A stretch of DNA of 64,000 nt from Archivesica marissinica (Eukaryota > Mollusca > Bivalvia > Venerida > Vesicomyidae), in NCBI GenBank assembly GCA_014843695.1, contig CM026398.1, positions 14,863,391 through 14,927,390 of the forward strand, read 5' to 3'. Shown in pieces: positions 47,201 through 48,671 of the stretch. The position numbers and the translations under genes were made by a program. Numbering within the stretch: the stretch's first letter is position 1; each line of letters opens with the position of its first letter. The notes under the pieces are model-generated. The model had not been told where the DNA came from. It ran no database searches and was given only the letters and a program-made list of their open reading frames with translations.

Positions 47201-48671
47201 GTGTGATAGCATATTCTGGGAAGAATATGGTTGTATGTGTGATAGCATATTCTGGGAAGAATATGGTTGTATGTGTGATAGCATATTCTGGGAAGAATAT
47301 GGTTGTATGTGTGATAGCATATTCTGGGAAGAATATGGTTGTATGTGTGATAGCATATTCTGGGAAGACTTCGACCGTACCTATTGATATTTCATATCGC
47401 TGAATGTTGTGTGGAAATGCGTCGCCGTCAATTGCAGTGTGTGTCACTAATGTTGAACCGACTGGCGTATCCTCGGCAAATGTCACATCAGCATCGGCAC
47501 CAAACGTTGGTGTGTATTCATTAATTGGATTTACTGTGACAGATACCGGTATCTCTAATGTAGTAGTCCCGTCTGTAACTTCAACGACGAGTGCATAATG
47601 TGTTGTACCTCCATCGTAGTCTAAAGCTGTAAAACAATAAATTATTACACAATAGCAATTCAGTAATTAATTAATAGTTATCTCCCTTACACCAAAGGCT
47701 GCCATTTGTTATCCTCTTGGGCTATACTAGTATACTATGTATATTATATCTGTTGAATGGCATATATTATTTAAAATCATTTCGTTTAACTTAATGCTAT
47801 ATGTTGCATATGTTCGTCATTTATTTGTTTCATTCCATCAACTTTATGAGAGTGATTAATATAAGTTGTAAGAACTTGTTTCGTAATCGAGCTAAAACAA
47901 AATTTGTATAAACTAACTTTATGTTTGCTCTTGCATGTTTGAATGTATAATAATTATGTGGTGTAATCTCAGTAATGAGGAAATAAAGAGTATATATAAC
48001 AGAGTCACATGTGTGTATTCCACTAGGTAAATTAATATTGATTTCCTTAATTGGTACATTTATAAGGTATGATTTTAATTGTTAGATACTATCGTTCACT
48101 GTATATATGGATTTGCACTTGGTGACTGAGAGGACTAATTGCTGGTCAATACGGTTAGCACAATTTTGTACTTTCTACATTTAGGAGGTGGATTTCTAAA
48201 ATGCTAACGGGGTTAGTGAGTGCAGTTGCTCAATTGATTTAGAAGAATAATTAATGCTACTACAAATGTATAAGTAATGAATCGCGGGATGTATGATTTT
48301 AATTGTTAGATACTATTGTTCACTGTATGCATGGATGTGCACTTGGTGACTGAGAGGACTAATTTTTCGGTTAGCACAATTTTGTACTTTCTACATTTAG
48401 GAGGTGGATTTCTAAAATGCTTATATCACAGTGAGTGCAGGGTTAGTGAGTGCAGTTGCTCAATTGATTTAAAAGAATAATTAATGTAACTACAAATGTA
48501 TAAGTAATGAATCACGGGATAATTGTTTCCATCGGGGTATGAACTATATTTATCATGTTTATATTTGTATTGTATAAAATATGATTAAACAATAAACAAT
48601 AAACGTAATTTTCTCGTGACCAAATTCTAACGAATGGTTAACTTACCAGCTGCAAGTGTGATTTCTCCAGA
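2039..48671 (-). CDS. Giant multi-cadherin-repeat gene (partial, 19 exons in window)
   Basis: Spliced minus-strand gene. Exons in transcript order: 48671-48647 (cut by N), 47626-47381, 43757-43615, 42644-42548, 41480-41340, 34515-33914, 32921-32777, 30624-30321, 27683-27571, 22508-20799, 20341-20141, 18891-18727, 17650-17528, 16240-14831, 13647-13441, 8439-8287, 6005-5883, 4672-3260, 2245-2039. All complete junctions are AG/GT and the phases join without a stop, giving about 2,500 codons. The product is a chain of about 24 EC repeats of roughly 105 residues, with the Ca-binding motifs DVNDNTP, LDYE and DAD recurring. Such proteins are cell-surface adhesion molecules of the Fat/Dachsous/cadherin-23-like kind. 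No EGF, laminin G, transmembrane or tail segment is visible, so the subfamily is open. Neither end of the gene is in the window. Eight domains carry a Cys pair. Confidence 0.9.
2287..2416 (-). pseudogene. Truncated duplicate of cadherin exon 19
   Basis: Homologous to the first 130 bases of exon 19 (ALSAMYFLTVTVIDEND, PMCSQPTYRATVSE), with its own AG acceptor. It breaks off mid-exon without the matching donor. Reading on reaches a stop before exon 19. It lies just upstream of its parent in transcript order. Confidence 0.8.
2440..2916. other. Intron stretch without recognised gene
   Basis: AT-rich intron between the exon 19 duplicate and a SINE. The short motif tttattaggc occurs several times between 2458 and 2702, partly inverted, suggesting remains of a small inverted-repeat element. 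Nothing coding is seen. Confidence 0.5.
2917..3152 (-). mobile_element. SINE family D
   Basis: tRNA-like head (read on minus: gcgcagtggttagc, box B near 3095) followed by a body with ggtgggttttctccggg and the tail gattaatataagttg. Confidence 0.8.
3260..4672 (-). CDS. Cadherin exon 18: four EC repeats plus an EC tail
   Basis: 1413 bp. It opens GAVTYVLTTDSVNFDID, then EC starts at PSCTPVLQSVQFAEDT (Cys-EC, SLTCTDAD), FQSTPYTTNVAEAT, FNPGVYTGSVEEDS and LIPATNVVSIAENS, ending at DAGTNPS. Acceptor aattgtag, donor gtaggt. Homologous to exon 14. Confidence 0.95.
4767..5364. repeat. 118-bp tandem repeat, about 5 copies
   Basis: Unit runs from atgagatttaggttaata to gatattactgggactac. Copies are nearly identical. 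It lies about 95 bp upstream of the exon 18 acceptor. Confidence 0.95.
5365..5628. other. Intron, nothing recognised
   Basis: AT-rich unique-looking intron between the 118-bp array and a family D SINE. No coding or structured signal was seen. Confidence 0.5.
5629..5858 (+). mobile_element. SINE family D
   Basis: Starts gtccgattagcgtagtgg, with box B replaced by gcgatcctcgg, a body with caggtcggacaggtggg, and the tail gagtgattaatataag. Confidence 0.85.
5883..6005 (-). CDS. Cadherin exon 17: EC start (123-bp module exon)
   Basis: It reads DVNDNKPTFVLNPYHVIA, AEDAAVGNVVGTVSAIDD, SGNA. Acceptor atattgcag, donor gtatac. Counterpart of exon 13. Confidence 0.92.
6146..6343 (+). mobile_element. SINE family E, 5' truncated
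   Basis: Begins at the box-B part (ggagtttgagcccc), then gtgcccttaggcaaggca, tctctccttc, and the shared tail gattaatataagttg ending in aataaatttgtataaact. Confidence 0.85.
6351..6603 (-). mobile_element. SINE family B
   Basis: Read on minus: head with ggtcgagtggttaatgtcgc and gttcgagccccgctcagg, a core with ctggagcc, and an end at aatggtgctgatgcaggcg. Confidence 0.85.
6774..7034 (+). mobile_element. SINE family C
   Basis: Head atggcctagtggttaaggc with box B aggttcgaatt, a body with gatatggccggatggtgagc, and an end at ggtgacactataataaac. Confidence 0.85.
7035..7299. other. AT-rich intron, nothing recognised
   Basis: Low-complexity AT-rich intron between SINEs C and B. No coding or repeat structure could be assigned. 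Confidence 0.5.
7300..7543 (-). mobile_element. SINE family B
   Basis: Same family as 6351-6603, with a small deletion near 7337 (the ggctatatcgcc segment is missing). The head at the right end reads gtccgcctccgtggtcgagt on minus. Confidence 0.85.
7868..8222 (-). mobile_element. SINE family A, interrupted
   Basis: Tail and body at 7868-8004 (tatttatcgtcactaccgg, gagcgacgcctcc) and the remainder at about 8113-8222 (cttttacgtgcacgatg, ttattagggtcagg). They are separated by about 105 bp of foreign sequence that resembles 31900-31980. The tRNA head is truncated after box B. Confidence 0.75.
8287..8439 (-). CDS. Cadherin exon 16: end of Cys-EC (153-bp module exon)
   Basis: It reads NGDLVISASGEITNVNTL, DRESVPTYSLVIDVIDSG, TTTVTVTIS. 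Acceptor atttttag, donor gtaatt. The 22-bp array lies about 80 bp upstream of the acceptor. Confidence 0.92.
8519..8958. repeat. 22-bp minisatellite, about 20 copies
   Basis: Unit contains gtggaaaatacccaaatat followed by cat, with c/t variation (taccc or tatcc). All three plus frames are open, which explains the overlapping long frames. It lies in the intron upstream of exon 16. Confidence 0.97.
8966..9268 (-). mobile_element. LINE 3' end relic (reverse transcriptase C-terminus and 3' UTR)
   Basis: On minus, 9268-9118 reads DYYKLSFFPRTIYHWNHL then PPDIVQLPTIEQFN, the typical C-terminal segment of animal non-LTR reverse-transcriptase ORFs. A 3' UTR follows, ending in acatgtctacgtccccgcaa, ggggtttaac and a short GATA-like tail at 8970-8980. 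That tail is shared with SINE family F. The element is 5' truncated. Confidence 0.75.
9269..9516. other. Intron, probable continuation of the LINE relic
   Basis: The minus strand just upstream of the LINE fragment remains loosely coding-like for a few codons and then is not recognisable. No other feature is seen. Confidence 0.4.
9517..10918. repeat. 30/31-bp minisatellite, about 46 copies
   Basis: Unit contains tttgcatggattttacaatg then tgaatgttcgg or tgaatgttgg; the one-base length difference makes frames drift. Variants catgg/cctgg and tgaat/ggaat form patterned blocks. Intronic. Confidence 0.97.
11050..11342 (-). mobile_element. SINE family A, near full length
   Basis: Tail tatttatcgtagctaccgg, body with ggaggatagtgcaatgat and ttattagggtcagacgg, and a tRNA-like head ending ggacaacagatccgtctg (read on minus: box A with gtccaatgg, box B ggtttgatctc). 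Confidence 0.85.
11384..11613 (+). mobile_element. SINE family E
   Basis: Head gtcgtgatagtccaaaggt and box B ggagttcgagcccc, then ttaggcaaggta, ccatcaggaatgaggcctcg, and the tail gtgattaatataagtcg to aataaatttgtataaact. Confidence 0.85.
11862..13436. repeat. 82-bp minisatellite (82-94 bp units), about 19 copies
   Basis: Unit runs from gacctccatatactgtgaat through ccacaaaggggaacagactg to a variable gacagaca stretch. Length differences come from extra 4-bp gaca steps. Array ends six bases from the exon 15 donor. The minus strand is open in several frames, which gives spurious frames up to 477 codons, one fused to exon 15. Confidence 0.97.
13441..13647 (-). CDS. Cadherin exon 15: start of Cys-EC (207-bp module exon)
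   Basis: It reads GRTALYYLIVQVSDVNDV, PVCTSSLYSASAAESV, QLTCSDNDVNSPNN, NIVSGNT. Acceptor acag, donor gtaagt. The 82-bp minisatellite starts about six bases into the intron, and the frame stays open into it by chance. Confidence 0.93.
13655..14085. other. Intron, nothing recognised
   Basis: AT-rich intron between exons 14 and 15. No repeat or coding pattern was found. Confidence 0.5.
14091..14335 (+). mobile_element. SINE family B
   Basis: Plus-oriented copy: ctgtggtcgagtggttatgg, box B gggttcgagccccgctc, core ttaaccgcttgagcctgcc, ending near aataaacttaaat. Confidence 0.85.
14391..14646 (-). mobile_element. SINE family B
   Basis: Starts ttatatttcgggttttacgc and ends gaccatggaggcggac; opposite orientation to the copy 50 bp away. 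Confidence 0.85.
14831..16240 (-). CDS. Cadherin exon 14: four EC repeats plus an EC tail
   Basis: 1410 bp. It opens GSFTYSIFSGNTDSN, then EC starts at PSCTPALYTFDVQENT (Cys-EC, TVTCTDTE), FTSTPYTQTVVETS, FSPAVYASTISEND and FDITSSTQTLPEDS, ending at TDGGTNP. Acceptor tttatttcag, donor gtaagt. Homologous to exon 18 (1413 bp). Confidence 0.95.
16284..16475 (-). mobile_element. SINE family G fragment with internal 48-bp duplication
   Basis: gccgcaccaacagcttaggtc matches the start of the family G copy at 41013. A 48-bp segment beginning agctattattggtggagg is present twice at 16328-16423. The head is not visible. Confidence 0.6.
16671..16860. mobile_element. MITE, cagtctacatc family, right end lost
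   Basis: Starts ta then cagtctacatccgttatgtc with internal inverted cgacataac motifs. It matches the complete copy at 27713 but stops at a SINE E fragment where the right terminal repeat should be. Confidence 0.7.
16861..16975 (+). mobile_element. SINE family E, 3' half
   Basis: ttgcctcttctctccctcg, ggaatgaggtctcgagag, tail gattaatataagttgc to aataaatttgtg. Confidence 0.8.
17190..17405 (+). mobile_element. SINE family D, head truncated
   Basis: gcgcgctcgcttctcaccaa, ccgggttcgaccctcgg, ggtcgtccagatcgg-type body and the tail gtgattaatataagttg. Confidence 0.8.
17528..17650 (-). CDS. Cadherin exon 13: EC start (123-bp module exon)
   Basis: It reads DVNDNSPIFTVADVTFDV, DEGQDVGTSIG, AATDQDISNA. 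Acceptor ccataaag (weak pyrimidine tract), donor gtatac. It has the same length and phases as the 123-bp exon at 5883. Confidence 0.9.
17660..18060. other. Intron, nothing recognised
   Basis: AT-rich intron 5' of exon 13. No coding or repeat assignment. Confidence 0.5.
18062..18178. repeat. Small palindrome
   Basis: Arms tttgtgtttattagtg and cactaacaaacacaaa face each other around a central ataggattttat / ataaaatcctat pair. Probably a short foldback element next to the longer repeat that follows. Confidence 0.6.
18172..18582 (+). repeat. Unclassified ~410-bp repeat, copy 1 of an inverted pair
   Basis: Ends ctttttcttttatgatttcc and ggaaagcataaaagaaaaag are inverted repeats of each other. Interior includes ctgtctggagcctcatta and agtacatctaactgcgcag. 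The whole is present in reverse orientation at 23060-23492. Confidence 0.75.
18727..18891 (-). CDS. Cadherin exon 12: end of Cys-EC (165-bp module exon)
   Basis: It reads DGNFALNASTGVISIV, LDRETTSTYQLVIEAADGG, SLTISII. Acceptor actttcag, donor gtacat. It corresponds to the 153-bp exon at 8287. Phase 1 on both sides. Confidence 0.92.
18918..18962 (-). mobile_element. SINE family G, short fragment
   Basis: ttaaagtcgcacaaatagctt followed by aggtcataaggcaact matches the start of the family G copy at 41018. Only about 45 bp remain. Confidence 0.5.
18972..19212 (+). mobile_element. SINE family C
   Basis: gtggttaagtggttacggc, box B aggttcgcatc, gatatggccggttggtgagc, ending ggtgacactataataaac. Confidence 0.82.
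19215..19372 (-). mobile_element. SINE family G, head half
   Basis: ggtagaaccaccgacc, tgaaataatttgacactgcc, gaacctacggtagtaagg and gtgacttgaagttaacg, parallel to the right half of the 41013 copy. Confidence 0.6.
19512..19745 (+). mobile_element. SINE family D
   Basis: gtccgattagcgcaggggtt, cccgggttccatcctcgg, gatcggacaggtgggttttc, tail gtgattaatattagttg. Confidence 0.83.
19776..20062 (+). mobile_element. pogo-like MITE with internal insertion
   Basis: tgtcaaaccttgtcttaagc at left and aacacaggtttgattgtg at right. The usual interior (gtggctgcttagcacaggtg) is split by about 105 bp of unrelated sequence. Confidence 0.7.
20141..20341 (-). CDS. Cadherin exon 11: start of Cys-EC (201-bp module exon)
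   Basis: It reads PLTATFSLTLTIDDVNDN, PECSLSLYSASISEDAA, TIICTDSDTDSPNN, TYTVVNGN. Acceptor attgtag, donor gtaact. It is the counterpart of the 207-bp exons at 13441 and 2039, with the same phases. Confidence 0.92.
20515..20735 (+). mobile_element. SINE family A, head truncated
   Basis: Begins inside box B (ttcgatcccccgtctgacc), body gatgggacgttaaaccgagg, tail ggcaaccggtagcgacg. Confidence 0.83.
20799..22508 (-). CDS. Cadherin exon 10: five EC repeats in one exon
   Basis: 1710 bp. It starts GGNTANRFTIGTSSGEI (tail of an EC), then EC starts at FGSTSYASSRAEDT, PSCTPVLQAVSYAEN (Cys-EC, with SLTCSDLD), FGSVSYTFSLLEST, FTPAVYAASISEND and FTPASASVNLNENA, ending at DAGTVPG. Acceptor atatcttag, donor gtgcgt. 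It matches the 1410-bp exons of the next two modules but carries one extra EC at its 5' end. Phase 1 on both sides. Confidence 0.95.
22576..22836 (-). mobile_element. SINE family B
   Basis: Starts tatatttcgggttttacgcc, ends caacggaggtggac. Head and core as in other B copies. Confidence 0.85.
22840..23055. other. Intron, nothing recognised
   Basis: AT-rich; no feature seen between the family B SINE and the inverted repeat copy. Confidence 0.5.
23060..23492 (-). repeat. Unclassified ~430-bp repeat, copy 2 of an inverted pair
   Basis: Reverse orientation of 18172-18582: ttcttttatgctttccaatg at left, cattggaaatcataaaagaa at right, interior cgcggttagatgtacttttg and caatgaggctccagacaggg. Confidence 0.75.
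23500..23820. other. Intron, nothing firm
   Basis: AT-rich with a 12-base A run; tagaccgtaatttttggga and tttttagggagaagtggtg suggest an old repeat, but I cannot classify it. Confidence 0.4.
23823..23896 (-). pseudogene. Fragment copy of cadherin exon 10 coding sequence
   Basis: About 70 bp matching 21355-21420 of exon 10 (S-A-x-I-T-x-T-V-L-D-A-N-D-V-T), with a small deletion that shifts the frame. It lies about 1.3 kb upstream of exon 10 in the preceding intron. Confidence 0.7.
23915..24100 (+). mobile_element. pogo-like MITE, variant family
   Basis: Flanked by TA; termini cagtcaaacctgtctata and agctcaggtttgacgg. Interior (aaaggccaccctcggg, gtggcctttagctc) differs from the other copies while the ends match. 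Confidence 0.78.
24197..24374 (+). mobile_element. pogo-like MITE, complete
   Basis: TA flanks; termini cagtcaaacctgtcttaag and aacacaggtttgactg. Interior alternates ctgcttagcacagg and ctgcttaatagagg, giving a near-palindromic element of about 178 bp. Confidence 0.85.
24530..24672. repeat. Foldback repeat
   Basis: Arm aacataaatcatccagc at left pairs with gctggatgatttatgttt at right. gtctttaagat / atcttaaagac also pair. Consistent with a small foldback or MITE; family unknown. Confidence 0.65.
24797..26515. repeat. 40-bp minisatellite (40/42 bp), about 43 copies
   Basis: Unit gccttcgctctatcccgcta then ccctctatagaccaaccaat. From about 25660 most units carry an extra ta (ctctatatagacc). Several frames remain open on both strands. 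Intronic. Confidence 0.97.
26611..27443 (-). mobile_element. Non-autonomous hAT element, copy 1, with perfect TSD
   Basis: 833 bp. Termini tagggatgtcaacgagta and cgttgacatcccta are inverted; both sides are flanked by the identical 8-bp ATGTAAAT (26603-26610 and 27444-27451). Subterminal ends are dense in actcgagtactcg. It carries a BED-finger exon on the minus strand. Eight-base duplications and tagggatg ends are hallmarks of hAT. The rest of the transposase is missing. Confidence 0.93.
26719..26880 (-). CDS. BED zinc-finger ORF inside hAT copy 1
   Basis: 53 codons: begins MPPPKSVVWKYFER, then VSCKLCDASL and TTNLHTHLRLKHP, matching the zf-BED pattern (aromatic W-x-Y-F, C-x2-C, H-x-x-x-x-H). 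BED fingers form the DNA-binding N-terminus of hAT transposases; the catalytic part is absent. Confidence 0.82.
   Translation of the reverse strand: MPPPKSVVWKYFERLNKIVSCKLCDASLTFTGGTTNLHTHLRLKHPAEGLTSD
27571..27683 (-). CDS. Cadherin exon 9: start of an EC
   Basis: 113 bp. It reads ITVSESDPSGITVATM, ASDADDPGTNDYG, IVYSIT. Acceptor atattacag, donor gtaatc. It is flanked on both sides by inverted copies of the same hAT element. Skipping it would break the reading frame (113 is not a multiple of 3). Confidence 0.88.
27713..27860. mobile_element. MITE, cagtctacatc family, complete
   Basis: Termini cagtctacatc and gatgtagactg are inverted; TA lies immediately left. About 148 bp. Internal gacataaccgaagtttgac. 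Confidence 0.78.
27979..28218 (+). mobile_element. SINE family E, full length
   Basis: Head gtcgtgatagcgcagtgta, box B ggagttcgaacccc, gcccttaggcaaggcattta, ccatcaggaatgagatctcg, tail gattaatataagctg ending aataaatttgtataaact. Confidence 0.88.
28258..28414 (+). mobile_element. SINE family G fragment
   Basis: ggttggtggttctacccgg, caccaataattgctggag and gctgttggtgcggcgctaag are the reverse of segments seen at 16284-16475 and 41013-41262. Confidence 0.55.
28572..28846 (-). mobile_element. SINE family B with 12-bp TSD
   Basis: Flanked by tgtatgtatttg on both sides (28560-28571, 28847-28858), though the array itself repeats this word. Head at right reads gtccgcctccgtggtcgagt on minus. Confidence 0.87.
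29177..30013 (+). mobile_element. Non-autonomous hAT element, copy 2, with perfect TSD
   Basis: 837 bp, inverted relative to copy 1 and nearly identical to it. Flanked by identical ATTTGTAT (29169-29176 and 30014-30021), a sequence of the 63-bp array it entered. Right end reads gttgacaacccta (one substitution in the terminus). Confidence 0.93.
29758..29919 (+). CDS. BED zinc-finger ORF inside hAT copy 2
   Basis: 53 codons: MPPPKSVVWKYFERHDKI, VSCKLCDASL, TTNLHNHLRLKHP, then a stop 94 bases before the terminus. Same zf-BED residues as copy 1, with a few substitutions (H-D for L-N; N for T). No catalytic RNase-H-like part. Confidence 0.85.
   Translation: MPPPKSVVWKYFERHDKIVSCKLCDASLTFTGGTTNLHNHLRLKHPAEGLTSD
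30321..30624 (-). CDS. Cadherin exon 8: one complete EC
   Basis: 304 bp. It reads TYSVNRTENTSPGN, VVANDADKGDT, TLDRETVPSYSLEVEATDG, DENDNTPIFTPNTY. Acceptor attttag, donor gtatat at 30320. The last 12 exon bases plus the donor form part of the 63-bp unit repeated about 12 times downstream (see findings). It joins exon 9 as AG|T ATA ACT, giving S-I-T-V-S-E-S-D. Confidence 0.9.
30730..30905 (+). mobile_element. SINE family E relative, degenerate
   Basis: cattcgcttcaggcgtgagg, gagttcacgccctactg and gtgcacttaggcaagtctc parallel family E's head and core. It then diverges to ctccgttgggctatatcg, so this may be a separate subfamily. Confidence 0.6.
30920..31146 (+). mobile_element. SINE family E
   Basis: gtcgtgatagtgcactggct, ggagttcgagccccattgg, gcccttaggcaaggcattta, tail gattaatataagttgtaag. 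Confidence 0.85.
31394..31830 (-). mobile_element. LINE relic, internally deleted reverse transcriptase
   Basis: On minus, 31800-31690 reads KAKVKPLFKSGKT then NDVNNYRPISILP and TFSKHFER, the first reverse-transcriptase motif block of animal non-LTR elements. After a deletion, 31610-31398 reads LRYASNIDLYIPRPR then YSCPRIWNCLPLEIK and SLNMFKTK, the usual C-terminal end. Frame is broken between them and the YxDD core is absent. 31147-31393 is AT-rich, likely its 3' UTR; 31831-32135 shows nothing firm. Confidence 0.78.
32136..32349 (-). mobile_element. SINE family F
   Basis: Read on minus: head gtggcgtccgtggtccagtg, box B cccgggttcgatactcgg, core ttgagcaaggcacctc and ggttaaccagtact-like, 3' tail with tccccgcaaggggtttgac and a (catac)-type tetranucleotide end. 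Confidence 0.87.
32539..32709 (-). mobile_element. pogo-like MITE
   Basis: TA flanks; cagtcaaacctgtgttagtg at left and gacaggttcaactg at right. Reverse orientation relative to 24197. Confidence 0.83.
32777..32921 (-). CDS. Cadherin exon 7: end of Cys-EC
   Basis: 145 bp. It reads LKAVIDYDTVANPQFDFV through ALNEDPPVFSQ. Acceptor taccacag, donor gtaagg. A near-identical but truncated copy sits 151 bp upstream (32948-33072) and lacks a donor, so this copy is the functional one. Confidence 0.87.
32948..33072 (-). pseudogene. Truncated duplicate of cadherin exon 7
   Basis: About 125 bases nearly identical to exon 7 (LKAVIDYDTVANPQFDFV, then ISDGDNTLTVTG), with an AG acceptor. It stops before the PPVF motif and has no GT before exon 7's acceptor. 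Splicing into it would shift the frame by 151 bases and reach a stop. Confidence 0.82.
33222..33480 (+). mobile_element. SINE family G fragment with 57-bp triplication
   Basis: gaaatgtcggtggttctagg and gtcttcctccaccaataata resemble other G fragments. A 57-bp block starting ctgctggcttgtgaaat occurs three times at about 33235-33405. Confidence 0.6.
33547..33835 (+). mobile_element. SINE family A, full length
   Basis: Head gacggatctgtagtccagtg with box B ggttcgatcccccatc, body cagatgggactttaaaccg and atgcactatcctccaaag, tail gtagcgacgataaataaacg. Confidence 0.9.
33914..34515 (-). CDS. Cadherin exon 6: end of Cys-EC, one full EC, start of second Cys-EC
   Basis: 602 bp. It opens with DLDYETSDSFEIEV, then DVNDGGPSFTPVTYAAS, a full EC with SILSGNGDSKFNINP, then DVNDNTPTCTSD and SLVCTDADGD. 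Donor gtacgt at 33913. The acceptor tail lies inside the last unit of the 35-bp minisatellite. Ends in phase 0. Confidence 0.93.
34516..34866. repeat. 35-bp minisatellite, about 10 copies
   Basis: Unit tacaatataaaccagtctac then atcttatagaaggta. The first unit overlaps the exon 6 acceptor, so the intron's last bases are array sequence. Confidence 0.96.
34998..35077 (+). mobile_element. SINE family A, tail only
   Basis: aaaatgactaatctcttcag, gaggcgtcgctcatatggg, gtagcgacgataaataaacg. Confidence 0.8.
35241..40616. repeat. 5.4-kb 19-bp satellite-like array, about 280 units
   Basis: Unit tcagttatctccacgtatg, with variable cc/cg/ca and acg/atg/ata positions. A longer variant, tcagctttcatggacgtata, clusters at 35845-35930, 38305-38395, 38780-38870 and 40305-40612. 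The segment around 38311 recurs about 473 bp later at 38784, a higher-order repeat. No stops on plus, so frames to 1085 codons appear; the gene (minus) sense is stop-rich. Confidence 0.97.
40657..40966 (-). mobile_element. TTAA-flanked element, one end only
   Basis: Right end tacgatatcatgctgct followed by TTAA (40967-40970). Interior catgcgcgctgtgcgtgttt, tttctgagcgactatttcg matches the complete copy at 57809 in reverse. The left end is lost near the 19-bp array. Confidence 0.75.
41013..41262 (-). mobile_element. SINE family G, most complete copy
   Basis: Read on minus: head agcctctcggtgccgagttg, box B taggttcgaatcccgcc, a body with tcggtggttctaaccatg, end near cggtgcgactttaagcc. Confidence 0.75.
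41340..41480 (-). CDS. Cadherin exon 5: Cys-EC, second Cys and core
   Basis: 141 bp. It reads TGTDVISSFGCTDLDGSG and later NFVIDTSGATPTLRI. Acceptor gattttag, donor gtaaat. It joins exon 6 through AGC A|GT GAT to give S-S-D-L-D-Y-E. The following intron holds the 5.4-kb 19-bp array. Confidence 0.87.
41579..41925. repeat. 118-bp tandem repeat, about 3 copies
   Basis: Unit alternates gaacatcataattcattgtt and gaacatcacatttcattg halves, so each unit may itself be two diverged ~58-bp halves. Lies about 100 bp upstream of the exon 5 acceptor. Confidence 0.88.
41930..42300. other. Intron, nothing recognised
   Basis: AT-rich; no coding or repeat pattern identified between the 118-bp repeat and the next MITE. 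Confidence 0.5.
42308..42469 (-). mobile_element. pogo-like MITE
   Basis: TA flanks; cagtcaaacctgtgttagtg and ggaggcttgactg. Reverse orientation, close to 32539. Confidence 0.82.
42548..42644 (-). CDS. Cadherin exon 4: EC boundary, first Cys of a Cys pair
   Basis: 97 bp. It reads GTGSVTIQVSDVNDVTPSC followed by a VAENT segment. Acceptor ttttag, donor gtatgt. The PSC cysteine pairs in sequence with FGCTD in the next exon. Confidence 0.88.
42660..42975. other. Intron, nothing recognised
   Basis: No recognisable element between exon 4 and the family D SINE. Confidence 0.5.
42978..43218 (+). mobile_element. SINE family D
   Basis: gtctgattagcgcagtggtt, acccgggttcgatcctcag, ggtcggacaggtgggttttc, tail gtgattaatataagttg. 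Confidence 0.87.
43226..43516 (+). mobile_element. SINE family A, diverged head
   Basis: gagtggtccagtggttaac, ggtatcggaggtagatctcc in place of the usual box B, body cagatgggacgttaaaccg, tail ggcaaccggtagcgacg. Directly follows a family D copy. Confidence 0.83.
43615..43757 (-). CDS. Cadherin exon 3: second half of an EC
   Basis: 143 bp. It reads TNSGNVLFTIDPNTGRIK, then SLDFETSDSF and VDGGTP. Acceptor cattttcag, donor gttggt. The split codon G|TG from exon 2 gives Val, and the exon ends at a codon boundary. Confidence 0.88.
43765..44062. other. Intron, nothing recognised
   Basis: AT-rich intron 5' of exon 3; no assignment. Confidence 0.5.
44066..44298 (-). mobile_element. SINE family E, full length
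   Basis: Tail tacaaatttattttagctcg at left; ggaatccatcgccacgag, tgccttgcctaagggcac, box B complement ggggctcgaactccgg, head end cactgcgctatcacgac. Confidence 0.88.
44336..44389. repeat. 10-bp tandem repeat, 5 copies
   Basis: aaatgtgatt repeated head to tail. Confidence 0.9.
44442..44602 (-). mobile_element. MITE-like repeat with tagcctggg ends
   Basis: Inverted ends tagcctgggaacaggtg and ggaacccaggcta. The interior, read on minus (cttctggcaaaatgacag, attaatggtctctgtg), matches the tandem pair at 59791-60113. Confidence 0.7.
44673..44850 (+). mobile_element. pogo-like MITE
   Basis: tagtcaaacctgtcttaagc and aacacaggtttgactg with TA on both sides; close to 24197. Confidence 0.83.
44938..45166. 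repeat. 14-bp tandem repeat, about 16 copies
   Basis: Unit gggaaacatattct with c/t and a/g variants. It runs directly into the 36-bp array, whose unit contains this word. Confidence 0.93.
45160..47370. repeat. 36-bp minisatellite, about 61 near-identical copies
   Basis: Unit ttctgggaagaatatggttg then tatgtgtgatagcata. Only a few units differ (short forms near 45269, 45496, 45929, 46935). Ends about 11 bases from the exon 2 donor. Because 36 is a multiple of 3 and few frames hold stops, frames up to 849 codons arise, one fused to exon 2. Confidence 0.97.
47381..47626 (-). CDS. Cadherin exon 2: end of one EC and start of the next
   Basis: 246 bp. It begins with LDYDGG, passes through the linker NPINEYTPTF, then starts a new EC (FAEDTPVGS). 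Acceptor ttttacag, donor gtacgg. The 36-bp minisatellite begins about 11 bases into the following intron. Intron phases are 1 on both sides. Confidence 0.9.
47846..47915 (+). mobile_element. SINE family E tail fragment
   Basis: gagagtgattaatataagtt, gtaagaacttgtttcgtaat, aatttgtataaact only. Confidence 0.75.
48066..48521. repeat. ~225-bp tandem duplication
   Basis: The block starting tatgattttaattgttagat and containing cacttggtgactgagagg occurs at about 48066 and again at about 48290, with small indels. Confidence 0.85.
48647..48671 (-). CDS. Cadherin exon 1 of window (cut by assembly gap)
   Basis: The 25 visible bases read S-G-E-I-T-L-A-A, the strand that precedes the LDYE motif of an EC repeat. 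The donor gtaagt follows at 48646. The codon split G|CT joins the next exon to give A-A-A-L-D-Y-D. The rest of the exon is hidden in N. Confidence 0.75.

Noticed and set aside
44909..47486. Open frames of 481-849 codons on both strands over the 36-bp array, one fused to cadherin exon 2
   Set aside because: 36 is a multiple of three and the unit lacks stops in most frames. The exon has a normal donor at 47380 that joins cleanly to exon 3.
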